A stretch of DNA of 64,000 bases, from the NCBI GenBank assembly GCA_018267915.1, contig JAFDXN010000060.1, positions 186,001-250,000 of the forward strand, in the 5' to 3' direction. This stretch comes from Bacteroidota bacterium. GTDB taxonomy: Bacteria > Bacteroidota > Bacteroidia > Chitinophagales > Chitinophagaceae. Shown here piece after piece: positions 18,575-27,334 of this stretch (position 1 is its first letter; each line of letters begins with the position of its first letter). Below the pieces are notes generated by a model. The model was given only the letters and a program-made list of their open reading frames with translations, did not search any database and was not told the origin of the DNA. Both the position numbers and the translations under genes were made by a program.

Positions 18575-18662
18575 GAGCCATCAGTAGCACCGCTCCCAAA
18601 GCGGTCATAAGCAAAATTAGTGGCCATATCTCCCCCGGAAGAAGACTTTGCATGATAAAAAC

Positions 18663-18670
18663 TATTTTTG
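18663..18670 (+). promoter_or_regulatory. -7 box of argS promoter
   Basis: TATTTTTG matches TAnnTTTG exactly, 19 nt upstream of the argS ATG. Confidence 0.6.
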
Positions 18671-18689
18671 CGCTTAAACAGACTGGTAA

Positions 18690-20489
18690 ATGACGCTTGC
18701 TGCACAAATAAGATTAGCCGCCGAGGATGCACTGAAACATTTGTATCCGGGCATAGAGATATCTCCTTCATCTATAACCGTGAATCAGACCAAGCCTGAA
18801 TTTACAGGTGATTACACCCTGGTTTTATTTCCTTTCGTAAAGCAGTTGCGAAAAAAACCGGATGAGATAGGCAATGAGATAGGCAAATACCTGGTGGAGA
18901 AAACGGGGTTATTTGCCGGCTATGATATTGTCAGCGGCTTTTTGAATCTTACCGTTAAAGATGCTTATTGGACCAATTTCCTGTTGAACCAGTTCAATAA
19001 TCCGCATTATGGCGAAAAGGCTAAGCACGACAGGCGCATAATGGTGGAGTATTCGTCGCCAAACACCAACAAGCCCCTACACTTCGGCCACCTGAGGAAT
19101 ATCTTTTTAGGGTATGCCATGGCCGAGGTATTAAAGGCAAGTGGCAACCAGGTGGTGAAGGCTAACCTCATCAATGACCGGGGTATCCATATCTGTAAGT
19201 CGATGATCGCATGGCAGCACTTTGCGGAGGGTGACACGCCCGAACGTACCGGCATAAAGGGCGATCACCTCGTAGGTGATTATTATGTAAAATTCAACGA
19301 CGCTTATAAACAGGAAGTGGCGAGGCTCACAGCCGAAGGACTTGATGAAGCAACCGCGGAGAAAGAGGCCCCGATAATGAAGGAAACACAGGAAATGCTG
19401 CGCAAGTGGGAGGCAGGAGATAAAGAAGTACGAAGCCTGTGGGAAATGATGAACGGCTGGGTGTATAAAGGCTTTGACGAAAGCTATAAGCGGCTGGGTG
19501 TCGATTTCGACAAAATGTATTACGAGAGCGATACCTATCTGCTGGGTAAGAAACTGGTAGAGCAAGGCTTGCAGAAAGGTGTGCTCTATCAAAAGGAGGA
19601 TGGCTCAGTATGGGTGGACCTTACTGCTGATGGCCTGGACCATAAATTATTGTTGCGCGGCGATGGCACCTCTGTGTATATAACTCAGGATCTGGGCACT
19701 GCCAAGCTGAAATACAACGACTACAAGCTCGACCAATCGGTATATGTGATCGCAGATGAGCAGAACTATCATATGCAGGTGCTGAAGCTGATACTGAAGA
19801 AGATCGGGGAGCCCTGTGCTGATGGTATTTATCACCTGTCCTATGGCATGGTGGAACTACCTACCGGCCGCATGAAAAGTCGTGAAGGAACAGTAGTAGA
19901 TGCCGATGACATGATGGATGAAATGATAGCCCTGGCCAAAGAGCAAACAGAACAGGCGGGTAAGACAGAAGGCTTTTCACAGGAAGAACTGGATAAACTG
20001 TACGAGACCATCGGCATGGGCGCGCTGAAGTTCTACCTGCTACGCGTCGACCCGAAGAAAAAAATGATCTTCGATCCGAAAGAGTCCATCGATCTGCACG
20101 GTTTCACCGCCACCTTCATTCAATACGCACACGCGCGTATCTGTTCGATATTGCGCAAAGAGGGCATGCCCCTGCTGCCGCCCAATACCAAGTTCCAGGC
20201 ACTGTGCTGCAAAGAACCGATCCTGCCTGCGGAAAAAAAGCTGGTGCTGGCCCTGGAGCAATACCCAGCAATTCTCGAAGCGGCGGCTGAGGAGTATAAC
20301 CCCTCGCTGTTGTGCAATTACTCATTCCAGCTGGCGCAGCTGTTCAACTCGTTCTATGATGAACACAGCATCTCAAAAGCGGAAAGTCCTGAAAAGAAAG
20401 AGCTGCGGCTCATGATCATCATCATGACCGCGCAAATACTTCGGCATGCGATGCATTTGCTGGGGATAAGGCTGCCGGAAAAAATGTAG
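18690..20489 (+). CDS. argS: Arginyl-tRNA synthetase
   Basis: ArgS is a class I enzyme that charges tRNA-Arg with arginine using ATP. The 599-aa protein has the N-terminal Add-1-type tRNA-recognition domain (about residues 1-90), the HIGH motif as HFGH within SPNTNKPLHFGHLRN (about 125-140), a KMSKS-region variant GRMKSREG (about 393-400) and a C-terminal anticodon-binding domain ending RLPEKM. All expected regions are present and the length is normal. The gene is preceded by a consensus promoter and the phased repeat described separately; a polytopic membrane protein gene follows 27 nt downstream. Confidence 0.97.
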   Translation: MTLAAQIRLAAEDALKHLYPGIEISPSSITVNQTKPEFTGDYTLVLFPFVKQLRKKPDEIGNEIGKYLVEKTGLFAGYDIVSGFLNLTVKDAYWTNFLLNQFNNPHYGEKAKHDRRIMVEYSSPNTNKPLHFGHLRNIFLGYAMAEVLKASGNQVVKANLINDRGIHICKSMIAWQHFAEGDTPERTGIKGDHLVGDYYVKFNDAYKQEVARLTAEGLDEATAEKEAPIMKETQEMLRKWEAGDKEVRSLWEMMNGWVYKGFDESYKRLGVDFDKMYYESDTYLLGKKLVEQGLQKGVLYQKEDGSVWVDLTADGLDHKLLLRGDGTSVYITQDLGTAKLKYNDYKLDQSVYVIADEQNYHMQVLKLILKKIGEPCADGIYHLSYGMVELPTGRMKSREGTVVDADDMMDEMIALAKEQTEQAGKTEGFSQEELDKLYETIGMGALKFYLLRVDPKKKMIFDPKESIDLHGFTATFIQYAHARICSILRKEGMPLLPPNTKFQALCCKEPILPAEKKLVLALEQYPAILEAAAEEYNPSLLCNYSFQLAQLFNSFYDEHSISKAESPEKKELRLMIIIMTAQILRHAMHLLGIRLPEKM

Positions 20490-20516
20490 GCTTATTTGTT
20501 ACATTAGTTGCTGCTT

Positions 20517-21791
20517 ATGCTGCTGAGTCCAAAAAATACCAGGTATGCCTCCATCGCTTTGCTGGTATTCGTGTCTGTCCTCCTATTGCTGAATGTATTC
20601 ACACCGCTAAGAATTAATACCGATGTAGCCCGGTATCTGAATATTATGGAGTACCTGCAAGGCAAACTTGGGGCGGATAGCTTTGCTGCAACAGACTTCT
20701 ATCCTCACGGCTATCCGCGGCTGCTCTCTTTGCTCAGTGCCTGCGGTATGCTGAATGTGAAGGTATTGGTAGTGATCAACATGCTTTCGGTTTTGCTGGC
20801 CGCCTACTTGTTCACTCAGCTATTCCCGGTCCGGAACAAGCATTTGTTCATCGCACTGGTATTGTTGTCCTTTGTTAACATCAAGCACATCACATTGCCC
20901 GTAGCCGACGAGTTGTTTACTTTCGTTTTATTGCTCGCTACACTATTGGCAAAGAAGGGGTTTGACAGAAATTATGCCTGGTTTTTACCGGCTCTTTTGC
21001 TGGCGTTGTTATCTATGTATTTGCGTACGGCAGGTATTGAGTTCTTTGGTGGCTTACTATTTTACCTGGTCTATCTTTTTGTTGCACGCTACAAAAGCCA
21101 TAAATACTTCAGGCTGATTGCATCGGTAACGACCCTGGGAGTGCTTGCCGGGCTAGTAATGGTCATTGTGGTATTGCAATATAAGAGCAGTTACTTACAG
21201 CAGCTGATGCCTGAAGGTCCCTATGCGAGACATTACATCAGCAAGCGCCTGGGGTATCATTTCAGGGAGTTAGGCGAGGTGCTGGTTAACCTTCCGTCAT
21301 CTCAGTTGGCCGGCCGTTTGCATTCCAACCTAGTTAACTATTTTTTTATCATGGTAGGGGCTTTAGTATTGTTGCGAATGGTCTCAGTGGCGGCAGCAGG
21401 GAAATTATTTAAACGGGTTCCGGTTTGGGTTGTATTGTGCTATGTCGCAATGGTCCTGCTTTGGCCTTTTTACGATACTCGCTTTATGATACCACTGATT
21501 CCCTTTGTGCTATATGTCGTCTTCCCTCAACTGCGCGAGGGTGGAGATGCGCGGTACGTTCATAAGGGGGTAATGGTCCTTTTTGTACTTACGGGCTTTC
21601 TTAGCATGGCCTATTCAGACGCGCTCTCTTTGAGCAAAAATCGATTTTTGAAAAGCTATGGCAACGAACCCAAACTCACCCGGGCCTATCAGCTGCATTT
21701 CGACAAGCAGAATGTGGGCCAGCAAAGCGCCGCCCACGATGACAGGGACTCTCTGAGAATGCTATATCTTCTCGATACCTACGATCATTAA
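20517..21791 (+). CDS. Polytopic membrane protein, possible GT-C-type glycosyltransferase
   Basis: I do not recognise this 424-aa protein with certainty. It has roughly ten hydrophobic segments, an early loop INTDVARYLNIMEYLQ carrying acidic residues after the first helix, and a later GDARYVHK loop. An acidic residue in the first extracytoplasmic loop is a feature of GT-C (ArnT/PMT-like) glycosyltransferases, so it may transfer a lipid-linked sugar, but this is weak. The start could be ATG at 20517 or TTG at 20508; I used the ATG. It sits 27 nt after argS and ends just before the asnS terminator, on the opposite strand from asnS. Confidence 0.7.
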   Translation: MLLSPKNTRYASIALLVFVSVLLLLNVFTPLRINTDVARYLNIMEYLQGKLGADSFAATDFYPHGYPRLLSLLSACGMLNVKVLVVINMLSVLLAAYLFTQLFPVRNKHLFIALVLLSFVNIKHITLPVADELFTFVLLLATLLAKKGFDRNYAWFLPALLLALLSMYLRTAGIEFFGGLLFYLVYLFVARYKSHKYFRLIASVTTLGVLAGLVMVIVVLQYKSSYLQQLMPEGPYARHYISKRLGYHFRELGEVLVNLPSSQLAGRLHSNLVNYFFIMVGALVLLRMVSVAAAGKLFKRVPVWVVLCYVAMVLLWPFYDTRFMIPLIPFVLYVVFPQLREGGDARYVHKGVMVLFVLTGFLSMAYSDALSLSKNRFLKSYGNEPKLTRAYQLHFDKQNVGQQSAAHDDRDSLRMLYLLDTYDH

Positions 21792-21812
21792 AAAAGGGCC
21801 CCAAGGCCCTTA
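21790..21812 (-). terminator. Terminator for asnS
   Basis: AAGGGCC/GGCCCTT stem with a CCAA loop, followed on the minus strand by a T-run, lies just past the end of asnS. Confidence 0.7.
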
Positions 21813-21819
21813 TCAATAT

Positions 21820-23253
21820 TTAGAAATCTGCGTTCTTCGGTGTACGTGGGAAAGGTATTACGTCACGTATATTCGTCATGCCGGTGACGAAAAGCACCAT
21901 GCGCTCAAAGCCAAGGCCAAAACCGGCATGAGGCACCGTTCCAAACCTGCGCGTATCCAGGTACCAATACATTTCCTCGGTAGGGATGTGCATTTCTTCC
22001 ATGCGCTGTGTCAGTTTGTCTAAGCGTTCTTCACGTTGCGATCCGCCTACTATCTCGCCAATGCCGGGAGCTAATATGTCCATAGCGGCTACAGTCTTTC
22101 CGTCATCATTCTGGCGCATGTAGAATGCCTTGATGTCCTTGGGATAGTTTGTCACTATCACAGGCTTCTTAAAATGCTTCTCTACAAGATAGCGTTCGTG
22201 TTCACTCTGCATGTCGATACCCCATTTCACGTCGTACTGGAACTTCTTCTTTTTATATACTGGTGAGTCAAGGAGTATGTCGATAGCTTCGGTATAAGTG
22301 ATGCGCTCGAATTTGTTGTTGAGTACGAATTCCAGCTTTTCGATCAGCCCCATTTCGCTGCGCTCATTCTGTGGCTTCTGCTTTTCTTCATCAGCCAGGC
22401 GCTGGGCAAGGAATTCCAGGTCTTCCCTGTTATTGTCTAGTACGTAGCGGATCAGGTATTGAATGAACTCTTCTGCGAGGTCCATGTTGTCGGTAATGTC
22501 GTTGAAAGCGACTTCGGGCTCTATCATCCAGAACTCAGCAAGATGGCGTGGTGTGTTCGAGTTTTCGGCTCTGAAAGTTGGCCCGAAAGTATACACCTCG
22601 CTGAAAGCCATGGCGCCAAGTTCCGCCTCCAGTTGGCCGCTTACAGTAAGATTGGTGCTGCGCCCAAAAAAGTCTTCTTTGAAGTCCACCGACCCGTCAT
22701 CATTGCGCGGCGCATTGTCGAAGGGCAGGGTAGTGACACGGAACATTTCGCCGGCGCCCTCGGCATCAGAAGCGGTAACGATCGGTGTATGGAGATAAAC
22801 AAATCCTTTATCGTTGAAAAACTTGTGTATCGCATATGCCAGTGCGTGGCGTACACGGAATACAGCTCCGAAGGTGTTGGTGCGGAAACGCAGGTGCGCT
22901 ATCTCACGCAGGTGCTCCAGGCTCGGGCGGTTCTTCAGTTGTAAAGGGTATACCTCGTTATCGCATTCACCAAGCACTTCAACAGCGCTTGCTTTTACTT
23001 CTACGCGCTGGCCCTTGCCTTGTGATTCTACTACAACACCGTTTACGCTCAGCGAAGCACCCACGCTTATACGGCGCAGCAACTCATCGTCGGCAGAACC
23101 TAATTCCACTACTACTTGCAGGTTATTCATGCAGGAGCCATCATTGAGTGCTATGAATTGATTGTTGCGGAAAGAACGTACCCATCCTTTAATGTTCACT
23201 TCGTAACCGCTATCCTCGCGCTGCAATACCTCTTTGATCTTAGTGCGTGCCAT
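21820..23253 (-). CDS. asnS: Asparaginyl-tRNA synthetase
   Basis: AsnS is a class II synthetase that charges tRNA-Asn. The 477-aa length is standard. It has an N-terminal OB-fold anticodon-binding domain (about residues 15-110, with VRSFRNNQFIALNDGS), class II motif 2 around FRAENSNTPRHLAEF, and motif 3 GLGFERMVLFVTGM near the C-terminus. It starts 5 nt after the ppa stop codon, so ppa and asnS form an operon read from the promoter at 23829-23836. Confidence 0.97.
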   Translation of the reverse strand: MARTKIKEVLQREDSGYEVNIKGWVRSFRNNQFIALNDGSCMNNLQVVVELGSADDELLRRISVGASLSVNGVVVESQGKGQRVEVKASAVEVLGECDNEVYPLQLKNRPSLEHLREIAHLRFRTNTFGAVFRVRHALAYAIHKFFNDKGFVYLHTPIVTASDAEGAGEMFRVTTLPFDNAPRNDDGSVDFKEDFFGRSTNLTVSGQLEAELGAMAFSEVYTFGPTFRAENSNTPRHLAEFWMIEPEVAFNDITDNMDLAEEFIQYLIRYVLDNNREDLEFLAQRLADEEKQKPQNERSEMGLIEKLEFVLNNKFERITYTEAIDILLDSPVYKKKKFQYDVKWGIDMQSEHERYLVEKHFKKPVIVTNYPKDIKAFYMRQNDDGKTVAAMDILAPGIGEIVGGSQREERLDKLTQRMEEMHIPTEEMYWYLDTRRFGTVPHAGFGLGFERMVLFVTGMTNIRDVIPFPRTPKNADF

Positions 23254-23258
23254 TTGAG

Positions 23259-23807
23259 TTATGATTTATACTCGTTGCCGAATTTGGTTTTATAATCGTT
23301 GATGCTGTGTTGTAATATTTTTTTTGCTAGTCGCGCACCTTCGAAGTCCTCGATTTTCACCACTTTATTTTCCAGCTTTTTGTACTCCTCGAAAAAGTGC
23401 CTCAGTTCGTCGATAAAATGTGAAGATAACTCACTGATGTCATTCACGTGCGCCACACTCATGTCGTTCGCACATACTGCTATCAGCTTATCGTCCGCTT
23501 CCCCCTGGTCCAGCATGCGCATCACGCCGATGATCTTAGCCTCTACAAGGCATAACGGCTGCATTTCCAGCTGTGACAATACCAGTATATCAAGTGGGTC
23601 CTGATCATCACAGTAAGTGCGTGGTATGAACCCGTAATTGGCAGGGTAGTACACCGATGAATACAACACTCTGTCAAGCTTGAGCATACCCGTCTCTTTG
23701 TCTAATTCATACTTTGCTCTCGAGCTCTTCGGTATCTCTATGACAGCATTGACTACGTCCGGTACTTTTTCGCCGTAACTCACCGAATGCCATGGGTTAA
23801 AAGCCAT
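23259..23807 (-). CDS. ppa: Soluble inorganic pyrophosphatase
   Basis: This family I pyrophosphatase (182 aa) hydrolyses PPi from biosynthetic reactions in the cytosol. It shows the catalytic block YCDDQDPLDILV (aspartates binding Mg) and earlier NPWHSV and YPANYGFIPRT. The ATG at 23807 was chosen. A TTG-initiated extension to 23831 would begin inside a perfect promoter box (23829-23836). It is the first gene of a two-gene operon with asnS, pairing removal of PPi with the reaction that makes it. Confidence 0.95.
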   Translation of the reverse strand: MAFNPWHSVSYGEKVPDVVNAVIEIPKSSRAKYELDKETGMLKLDRVLYSSVYYPANYGFIPRTYCDDQDPLDILVLSQLEMQPLCLVEAKIIGVMRMLDQGEADDKLIAVCANDMSVAHVNDISELSSHFIDELRHFFEEYKKLENKVVKIEDFEGARLAKKILQHSINDYKTKFGNEYKS

Positions 23808-23828
23808 AATTTTGTCATATTTTGGCTG

Positions 23829-23836
23829 CAAAGGTA
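23829..23836 (-). promoter_or_regulatory. -7 box of ppa-asnS promoter
   Basis: TACCTTTG on the minus strand is a perfect TAnnTTTG match, with the ppa ATG 22 nt downstream. It overlaps the alternative TTG start. Confidence 0.65.
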
Positions 23837-23887
23837 AATGTTAAAAGCCGTGTCACTTTCCTTTTTTCCGAAAAAGCAATAATTTAG

Positions 23888-23910
23888 GTACCCCTGCGTT
23901 ATGCAGGTAC
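23888..23910. other. Hairpin in the ppa/exbB divergent gap
   Basis: CCTGC pairs with GCAGG around GTTAT, with outer GTA/TAC pairing across a 2-nt bulge, followed by a T-rich run on the plus strand. It is in the middle of the divergent promoter region, so it is not an obvious terminator for either gene. Its role is unknown. Confidence 0.4.
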
Positions 23911-23986
23911 GGTTTTTATTGCGCAAGACTTGAAATCAGCACTACAAACCGGTCCGTTAAGTTTGGAAGATTTTTTTTATTCTCAA

Positions 23987-24016
23987 TTGTTTTTCTCAAG
24001 TGTAAATATATCTTTG
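23987..24016 (+). promoter_or_regulatory. exbB promoter, -33 and -7 boxes
   Basis: TTG at 23987-23989 and TATCTTTG at 24009-24016 (perfect TAnnTTTG) are separated by 19 nt, the spacing typical of Bacteroidota housekeeping promoters. The exbB ATG is 66 nt downstream. Confidence 0.8.
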
Positions 24017-24081
24017 CAAGCACGCTTAAAAATCATTTCTCAGGAAATTATAAAACAAACAAACAATTAAAAACCAGTATT

Positions 24082-24921
24082 ATGGCAGACGTAAAAGCAG
24101 CCGCATCAAAACCATCAGGACACCAGGCAGGTAAACCGAAAAATGCAAACAACTTCATGATCAACTTAATCGTCGTTGCATCATGCCTCATAGTTGGTTA
24201 CATCGTTTGGAAATTTGTCTTGGGCAGTCCGTCAAACTTCAGTGATGGTGAAACACGCGAAAAAGCAAAAAACGGTATGGGTACCATGTACCAGGGCGGT
24301 TTCGTAGTGCCTATCCTCATGGCTACACTGCTTACGCTCCTGTGCTTCGTTATCGAGCGTTTCCTCACGGTTTTCAAGGCCAAGGGTAAAGTAAATGCAG
24401 GCGAATTCGTTCGTAAAGTGCAATATCACCTTGCCAACAAAAATATCGACGCAGCCCTCTCAGAATGCGACAAACAAGCCGGCTCTGTAGGTAATGTAAT
24501 GCGTTCAGGCCTGGTTAAATATCGCGAAATGGTGAACAACAACGATCTTGATACAGACCAGAAAGTACTTAGCATTCAGAAAGAGATCGAAGAAGCAACT
24601 GCACTGGAACTGCCGATGCTCGAAAAGAACCTGGTGTTCCTTTCTACCATCGCTTCCTGCGCTACGCTGCTTGGCCTTTTCGGTACGGTAATGGGTATGA
24701 TCCGTTCATTTGCTGCGATGGCGCAGGCCGGTGCTCCGGACGCTACAGCCCTGGCGGGTGGTATCTCTGAGGCCCTGATCAATACGGCCCTCGGTATCAG
24801 CACTTCGTTCCTGGCTATTGTTTCGTACAACTTCTTTACTACTATCATAGATGGCATCACCTATGGTATAGACGAAAGCGGTTTCACTTTGACACAAAGC
24901 TTTGCTGCTAACTATAAGTAA
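24082..24921 (+). CDS. exbB: ExbB/TolQ-type proton channel protein
   Basis: This 279-aa inner-membrane protein is the MotA/TolQ/ExbB channel subunit. It has a first transmembrane helix (about residues 27-47), a second (about 73-95), and a C-terminal pair with the family signature, read here as STIASCATLLGLFGTVMGMI and GISEALINTALGISTSFLA. It converts proton flow into mechanical energy for the TonB partner. It starts an operon exbB-exbD-exbD-tonB (24082-27182) with a strong consensus promoter. The exbD genes follow in order with gaps of 93 nt and 48 nt. Confidence 0.93.
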   Translation: MADVKAAASKPSGHQAGKPKNANNFMINLIVVASCLIVGYIVWKFVLGSPSNFSDGETREKAKNGMGTMYQGGFVVPILMATLLTLLCFVIERFLTVFKAKGKVNAGEFVRKVQYHLANKNIDAALSECDKQAGSVGNVMRSGLVKYREMVNNNDLDTDQKVLSIQKEIEEATALELPMLEKNLVFLSTIASCATLLGLFGTVMGMIRSFAAMAQAGAPDATALAGGISEALINTALGISTSFLAIVSYNFFTTIIDGITYGIDESGFTLTQSFAANYK

Positions 24922-25014
24922 TATTTTAACAGTTTCAGCCTTGTAGGACAGGCGCGGAATTGTGGAAATGAAATGAAATTGAGTCTTATCAGTTAAAAAG
25001 CAGAGAAAAAGAAA

Positions 25015-25674
25015 ATGCCACACGCAAAATTACCACGGAAGAGCACCAACATCGATATGACCGCGATGTGCGACGTTGCATTCCTGCTGCTGACCTTCTT
25101 CATGCTGGCTACAAAGTTTAAGCCGGATGAACCGGTAGTGGTAAGAACGCCCTCATCCATTTCGGAGATCCCCATACCTGATGCGGATATTATGCTCATC
25201 ACGGTGGATCCGAAAGGAAGGGTATTCTTCTCGATAGATAACAAGCTGAATCGTAAAGCGCTGATAGAAAACATAGATGAGTATAAGAAATTGGGTCTTA
25301 CCGAACAGGAAAAGACCTCTTTCGCCATCGGTTCGTCTATTGGTGTTCCGTTCAATCAGCTTAAGTCTTACCTGGCGGCTGACCCTGCACAGCAGAAACA
25401 GTATACTGAAGCAGCGGCGGGTATACCGACAGATACTACTGTTGACAGTGAGAACAACGAACTGGCAGCATGGATCAGGAGTGCACGCAACACCAACCCC
25501 AAGCTCAGGATTTGTATCAAGGCCGATGCCGAGACATCTTACCCGAGCGTAAAGAAGGTGATCAAGACACTGGAGGGTTGGAAGATATTTAAGTTCAATC
25601 TTATTACGGGGCTCAAGGCGATACCTACCGGCTCTGCCGCATGGGATATTGCTAACAAGAAGCAGCCGCAATAA
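25015..25674 (+). CDS. ExbD/TolR family protein (first copy)
   Basis: This 219-aa protein has a short cytoplasmic N-terminus, one transmembrane helix (about residues 15-37, in the segment CDVAFLLLTFFMLATKF) and a periplasmic domain ending KKQPQ. The intramembrane Asp in the MCDVAFLL pattern is the expected proton-responsive residue of ExbD/TolR. It differs in sequence and length from the second copy downstream, and it carries an unusually long periplasmic part. Together they give ExbB two distinct partners. Confidence 0.92.
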   Translation: MPHAKLPRKSTNIDMTAMCDVAFLLLTFFMLATKFKPDEPVVVRTPSSISEIPIPDADIMLITVDPKGRVFFSIDNKLNRKALIENIDEYKKLGLTEQEKTSFAIGSSIGVPFNQLKSYLAADPAQQKQYTEAAAGIPTDTTVDSENNELAAWIRSARNTNPKLRICIKADAETSYPSVKKVIKTLEGWKIFKFNLITGLKAIPTGSAAWDIANKKQPQ

Positions 25675-25722
25675 GCGCGATTACAGTTGAAACAAATTAT
25701 TAACTAAAATAAAAGCTTTACC

Positions 25723-26313
25723 ATGGCTGAAATGGATACCTCCAGTAGTGGGGGACATAAGAAAGGCCCGGGGGTCAAAAAAGGCAAAAAGCTCTCCACG
25801 CGTATAGATCTTACGCCGATGGTGGACTTAGGTTTCCTCTTGATTACATTCTTCATGTATACAACAACGATGTCTAAGCCAAAGACCATGGAGATCAACA
25901 TGCCTAATACTGAGAAGATCGATCCGAAAGACCAGACAAAAATAAAGGTAAGTACAGTTATGACCGTGCTTCTTAGCAAGAATCACCGCGTTTATTATTA
26001 TGAGGGCCTTGCTGATGATCCGACGAAGCCACCGGATCTTAAAGTAACTACCTTTAAGGCTAAAGGAGGTATACGCGATGCGATCATTGAAAAAAAGCAA
26101 AAAGTGGCACAATTGCAGCAAAGTGGTGCTTTAGGAGCCAAGGATCTAGCGACTGTTTTGATCAAACCGGATACTACAAGTACTTACGATGACCTGGTGA
26201 ACATACTGGACGAGATGAGTATCAACGATGTAAGGGTTTATGCGATAGTGGATATTACTGACGTGGACCAGGGTTTTATACAGGCTACAGAAGCAGCGAA
26301 CGGAGCAAAATAG
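25723..26313 (+). CDS. ExbD/TolR family protein (second copy)
   Basis: This 196-aa protein has a basic Gly/Lys-rich N-terminus, a transmembrane helix with the conserved Asp in the MVDLGFLLITFFMYTT segment, and a periplasmic domain. It is clearly an ExbD/TolR paralog of the preceding gene, not a copy of it. Duplicated and diverged exbD genes are common in Bacteroidota TonB operons. Which one is essential cannot be told from sequence. Confidence 0.92.
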   Translation: MAEMDTSSSGGHKKGPGVKKGKKLSTRIDLTPMVDLGFLLITFFMYTTTMSKPKTMEINMPNTEKIDPKDQTKIKVSTVMTVLLSKNHRVYYYEGLADDPTKPPDLKVTTFKAKGGIRDAIIEKKQKVAQLQQSGALGAKDLATVLIKPDTTSTYDDLVNILDEMSINDVRVYAIVDITDVDQGFIQATEAANGAK

Positions 26314-26372
26314 GGCCCGGCCTTATGGAATTCCATGCAAAATGAGTCTTTAAACTAAAAAAGGTATTTAAA

Positions 26373-27182
26373 ATGGACATTAATAAAATACTCAATAGCG
26401 ATTACCTCGATATCCTTTTCGAGGGCCGTAACAAAAGTTACGGTGGCTATGAGTTGCGCAAAAAGTACCCGCAGCGCATGCGTAATGCTGCTATTGTGGG
26501 TATCAGCGTAATAGCACTGGCGGTTGCCGGGCCTGCCATCGCGAGCCTTTTGGCTTCGAAAGGTGAAAAGAAACCGCTGGCGATGATGAAGCAGGTAACA
26601 CTGGCTGAGCCACCGCCTATTGATCCGAAAAAGCCACCTCCGCCACCACCACCGGCCGAACCACCACCACCGGTAAAGCCGACGGTGAAGTTCACGCCGC
26701 CTGTGATCAAGAAGGATGAAGAGGTAAAGGAAGATGAAAAACCACCGGAACAAAAAGAATTGAAAGAAGCCTCTGCAGGTGTTAAAACGGAAGCAGGCGA
26801 CGTAAACGGTATCGATCCCGGTATCGTGGATAAACCGGGTACTGGTACTGGTGTTGTAGAGGCGCCACCTCCCCCGCAAATATATCAGTATGTGGAGCAG
26901 ATGCCCGAACCTTCGGTTGACGTATCGAGCTTTCTTGCGAAGAACATACGTTATCCCGAGCAGGCCAAAGAAAACAATGTCGAAGGTCGTGTAACGCTCA
27001 GGTTCGTTGTGAATGAGACAGGTACCGTTTCGGATATTACGGTAGTCCGTGGCATTGGCGGTGGTTGTGATGAAGAAGCAAAACGCGTACTCGCGTCGAT
27101 GCCGCCCTGGAAGCCGGGTAAACAGAACGGACGCGCGGTAAAGGTGTACTTTACACTGCCGATCGTATTTAAACTTCAATAA
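26373..27182 (+). CDS. tonB: TonB energy transducer
   Basis: This 269-aa protein is anchored by a transmembrane helix (about residues 40-60), followed by a Pro/Lys-rich periplasm-spanning region (runs of PPPPP and KPP, about 78-135). It ends in a globular TonB domain (about 185-269) with the conserved YPEQAKENNVEG and GGGCDEEAKRVL segments. It links the ExbB-ExbD complex to outer-membrane TonB-dependent receptors such as the one at 52229-54664. The gene closes the operon and is followed by a clear terminator. Confidence 0.94.
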   Translation: MDINKILNSDYLDILFEGRNKSYGGYELRKKYPQRMRNAAIVGISVIALAVAGPAIASLLASKGEKKPLAMMKQVTLAEPPPIDPKKPPPPPPPAEPPPPVKPTVKFTPPVIKKDEEVKEDEKPPEQKELKEASAGVKTEAGDVNGIDPGIVDKPGTGTGVVEAPPPPQIYQYVEQMPEPSVDVSSFLAKNIRYPEQAKENNVEGRVTLRFVVNETGTVSDITVVRGIGGGCDEEAKRVLASMPPWKPGKQNGRAVKVYFTLPIVFKLQ

Positions 27183-27198
27183 GCTTTTATTTATAGCA

Positions 27199-27224
27199 GA
27201 AAGGCTGCCGTCCGGCAGCCTTTT
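27199..27224 (+). terminator. Terminator after tonB
   Basis: AAAGGCTGCC pairs with GGCAGCCTTT around a GTCC loop, followed by TTTT-rich sequence. Confidence 0.85.
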
Positions 27225-27279
27225 CTATTTTAAGCATAAATTAAGAAATGCAGTTTATGCAATCTCGATCAATAGACCT

Positions 27280-27287
27280 TATTTTTG
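27280..27287 (+). promoter_or_regulatory. -7 box of OmpH-like gene promoter
   Basis: TATTTTTG matches TAnnTTTG exactly, 47 nt upstream of the ATG at 27335. Confidence 0.55.
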
Positions 27288-27334
27288 TTACTTGGTATAC
27301 ATATAATTCCATCATAACCAGATAAAGCACTTAA

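Larger units (their letters stand above)
18257..18689. other. 433-bp intergenic region upstream of argS
   Basis: It contains the terminator of the preceding gene (18275-18305), an A/T-rich stretch with no recognizable gene, a 10-unit phased repeat (18470-18574), and the argS promoter box (18663-18670). Open frames crossing the repeat on the minus strand have repeat-driven, low-complexity translations (runs of FFQASS- and KLPQASL-like units), and I do not regard them as genes. Confidence 0.75.

Noticed and set aside
18400..18771. Minus-strand open frames with FFQASS/KLPQASL repeats across the argS leader
   Set aside because: These are direct translations of the phased GAAGCTT repeat and overlap the argS start on the other strand.
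26355..27179. A 274-aa minus-strand frame opposite tonB, rich in Arg and Trp
   Set aside because: It is antisense to the Pro/Lys-rich TonB gene, and its composition follows from that coding strand.
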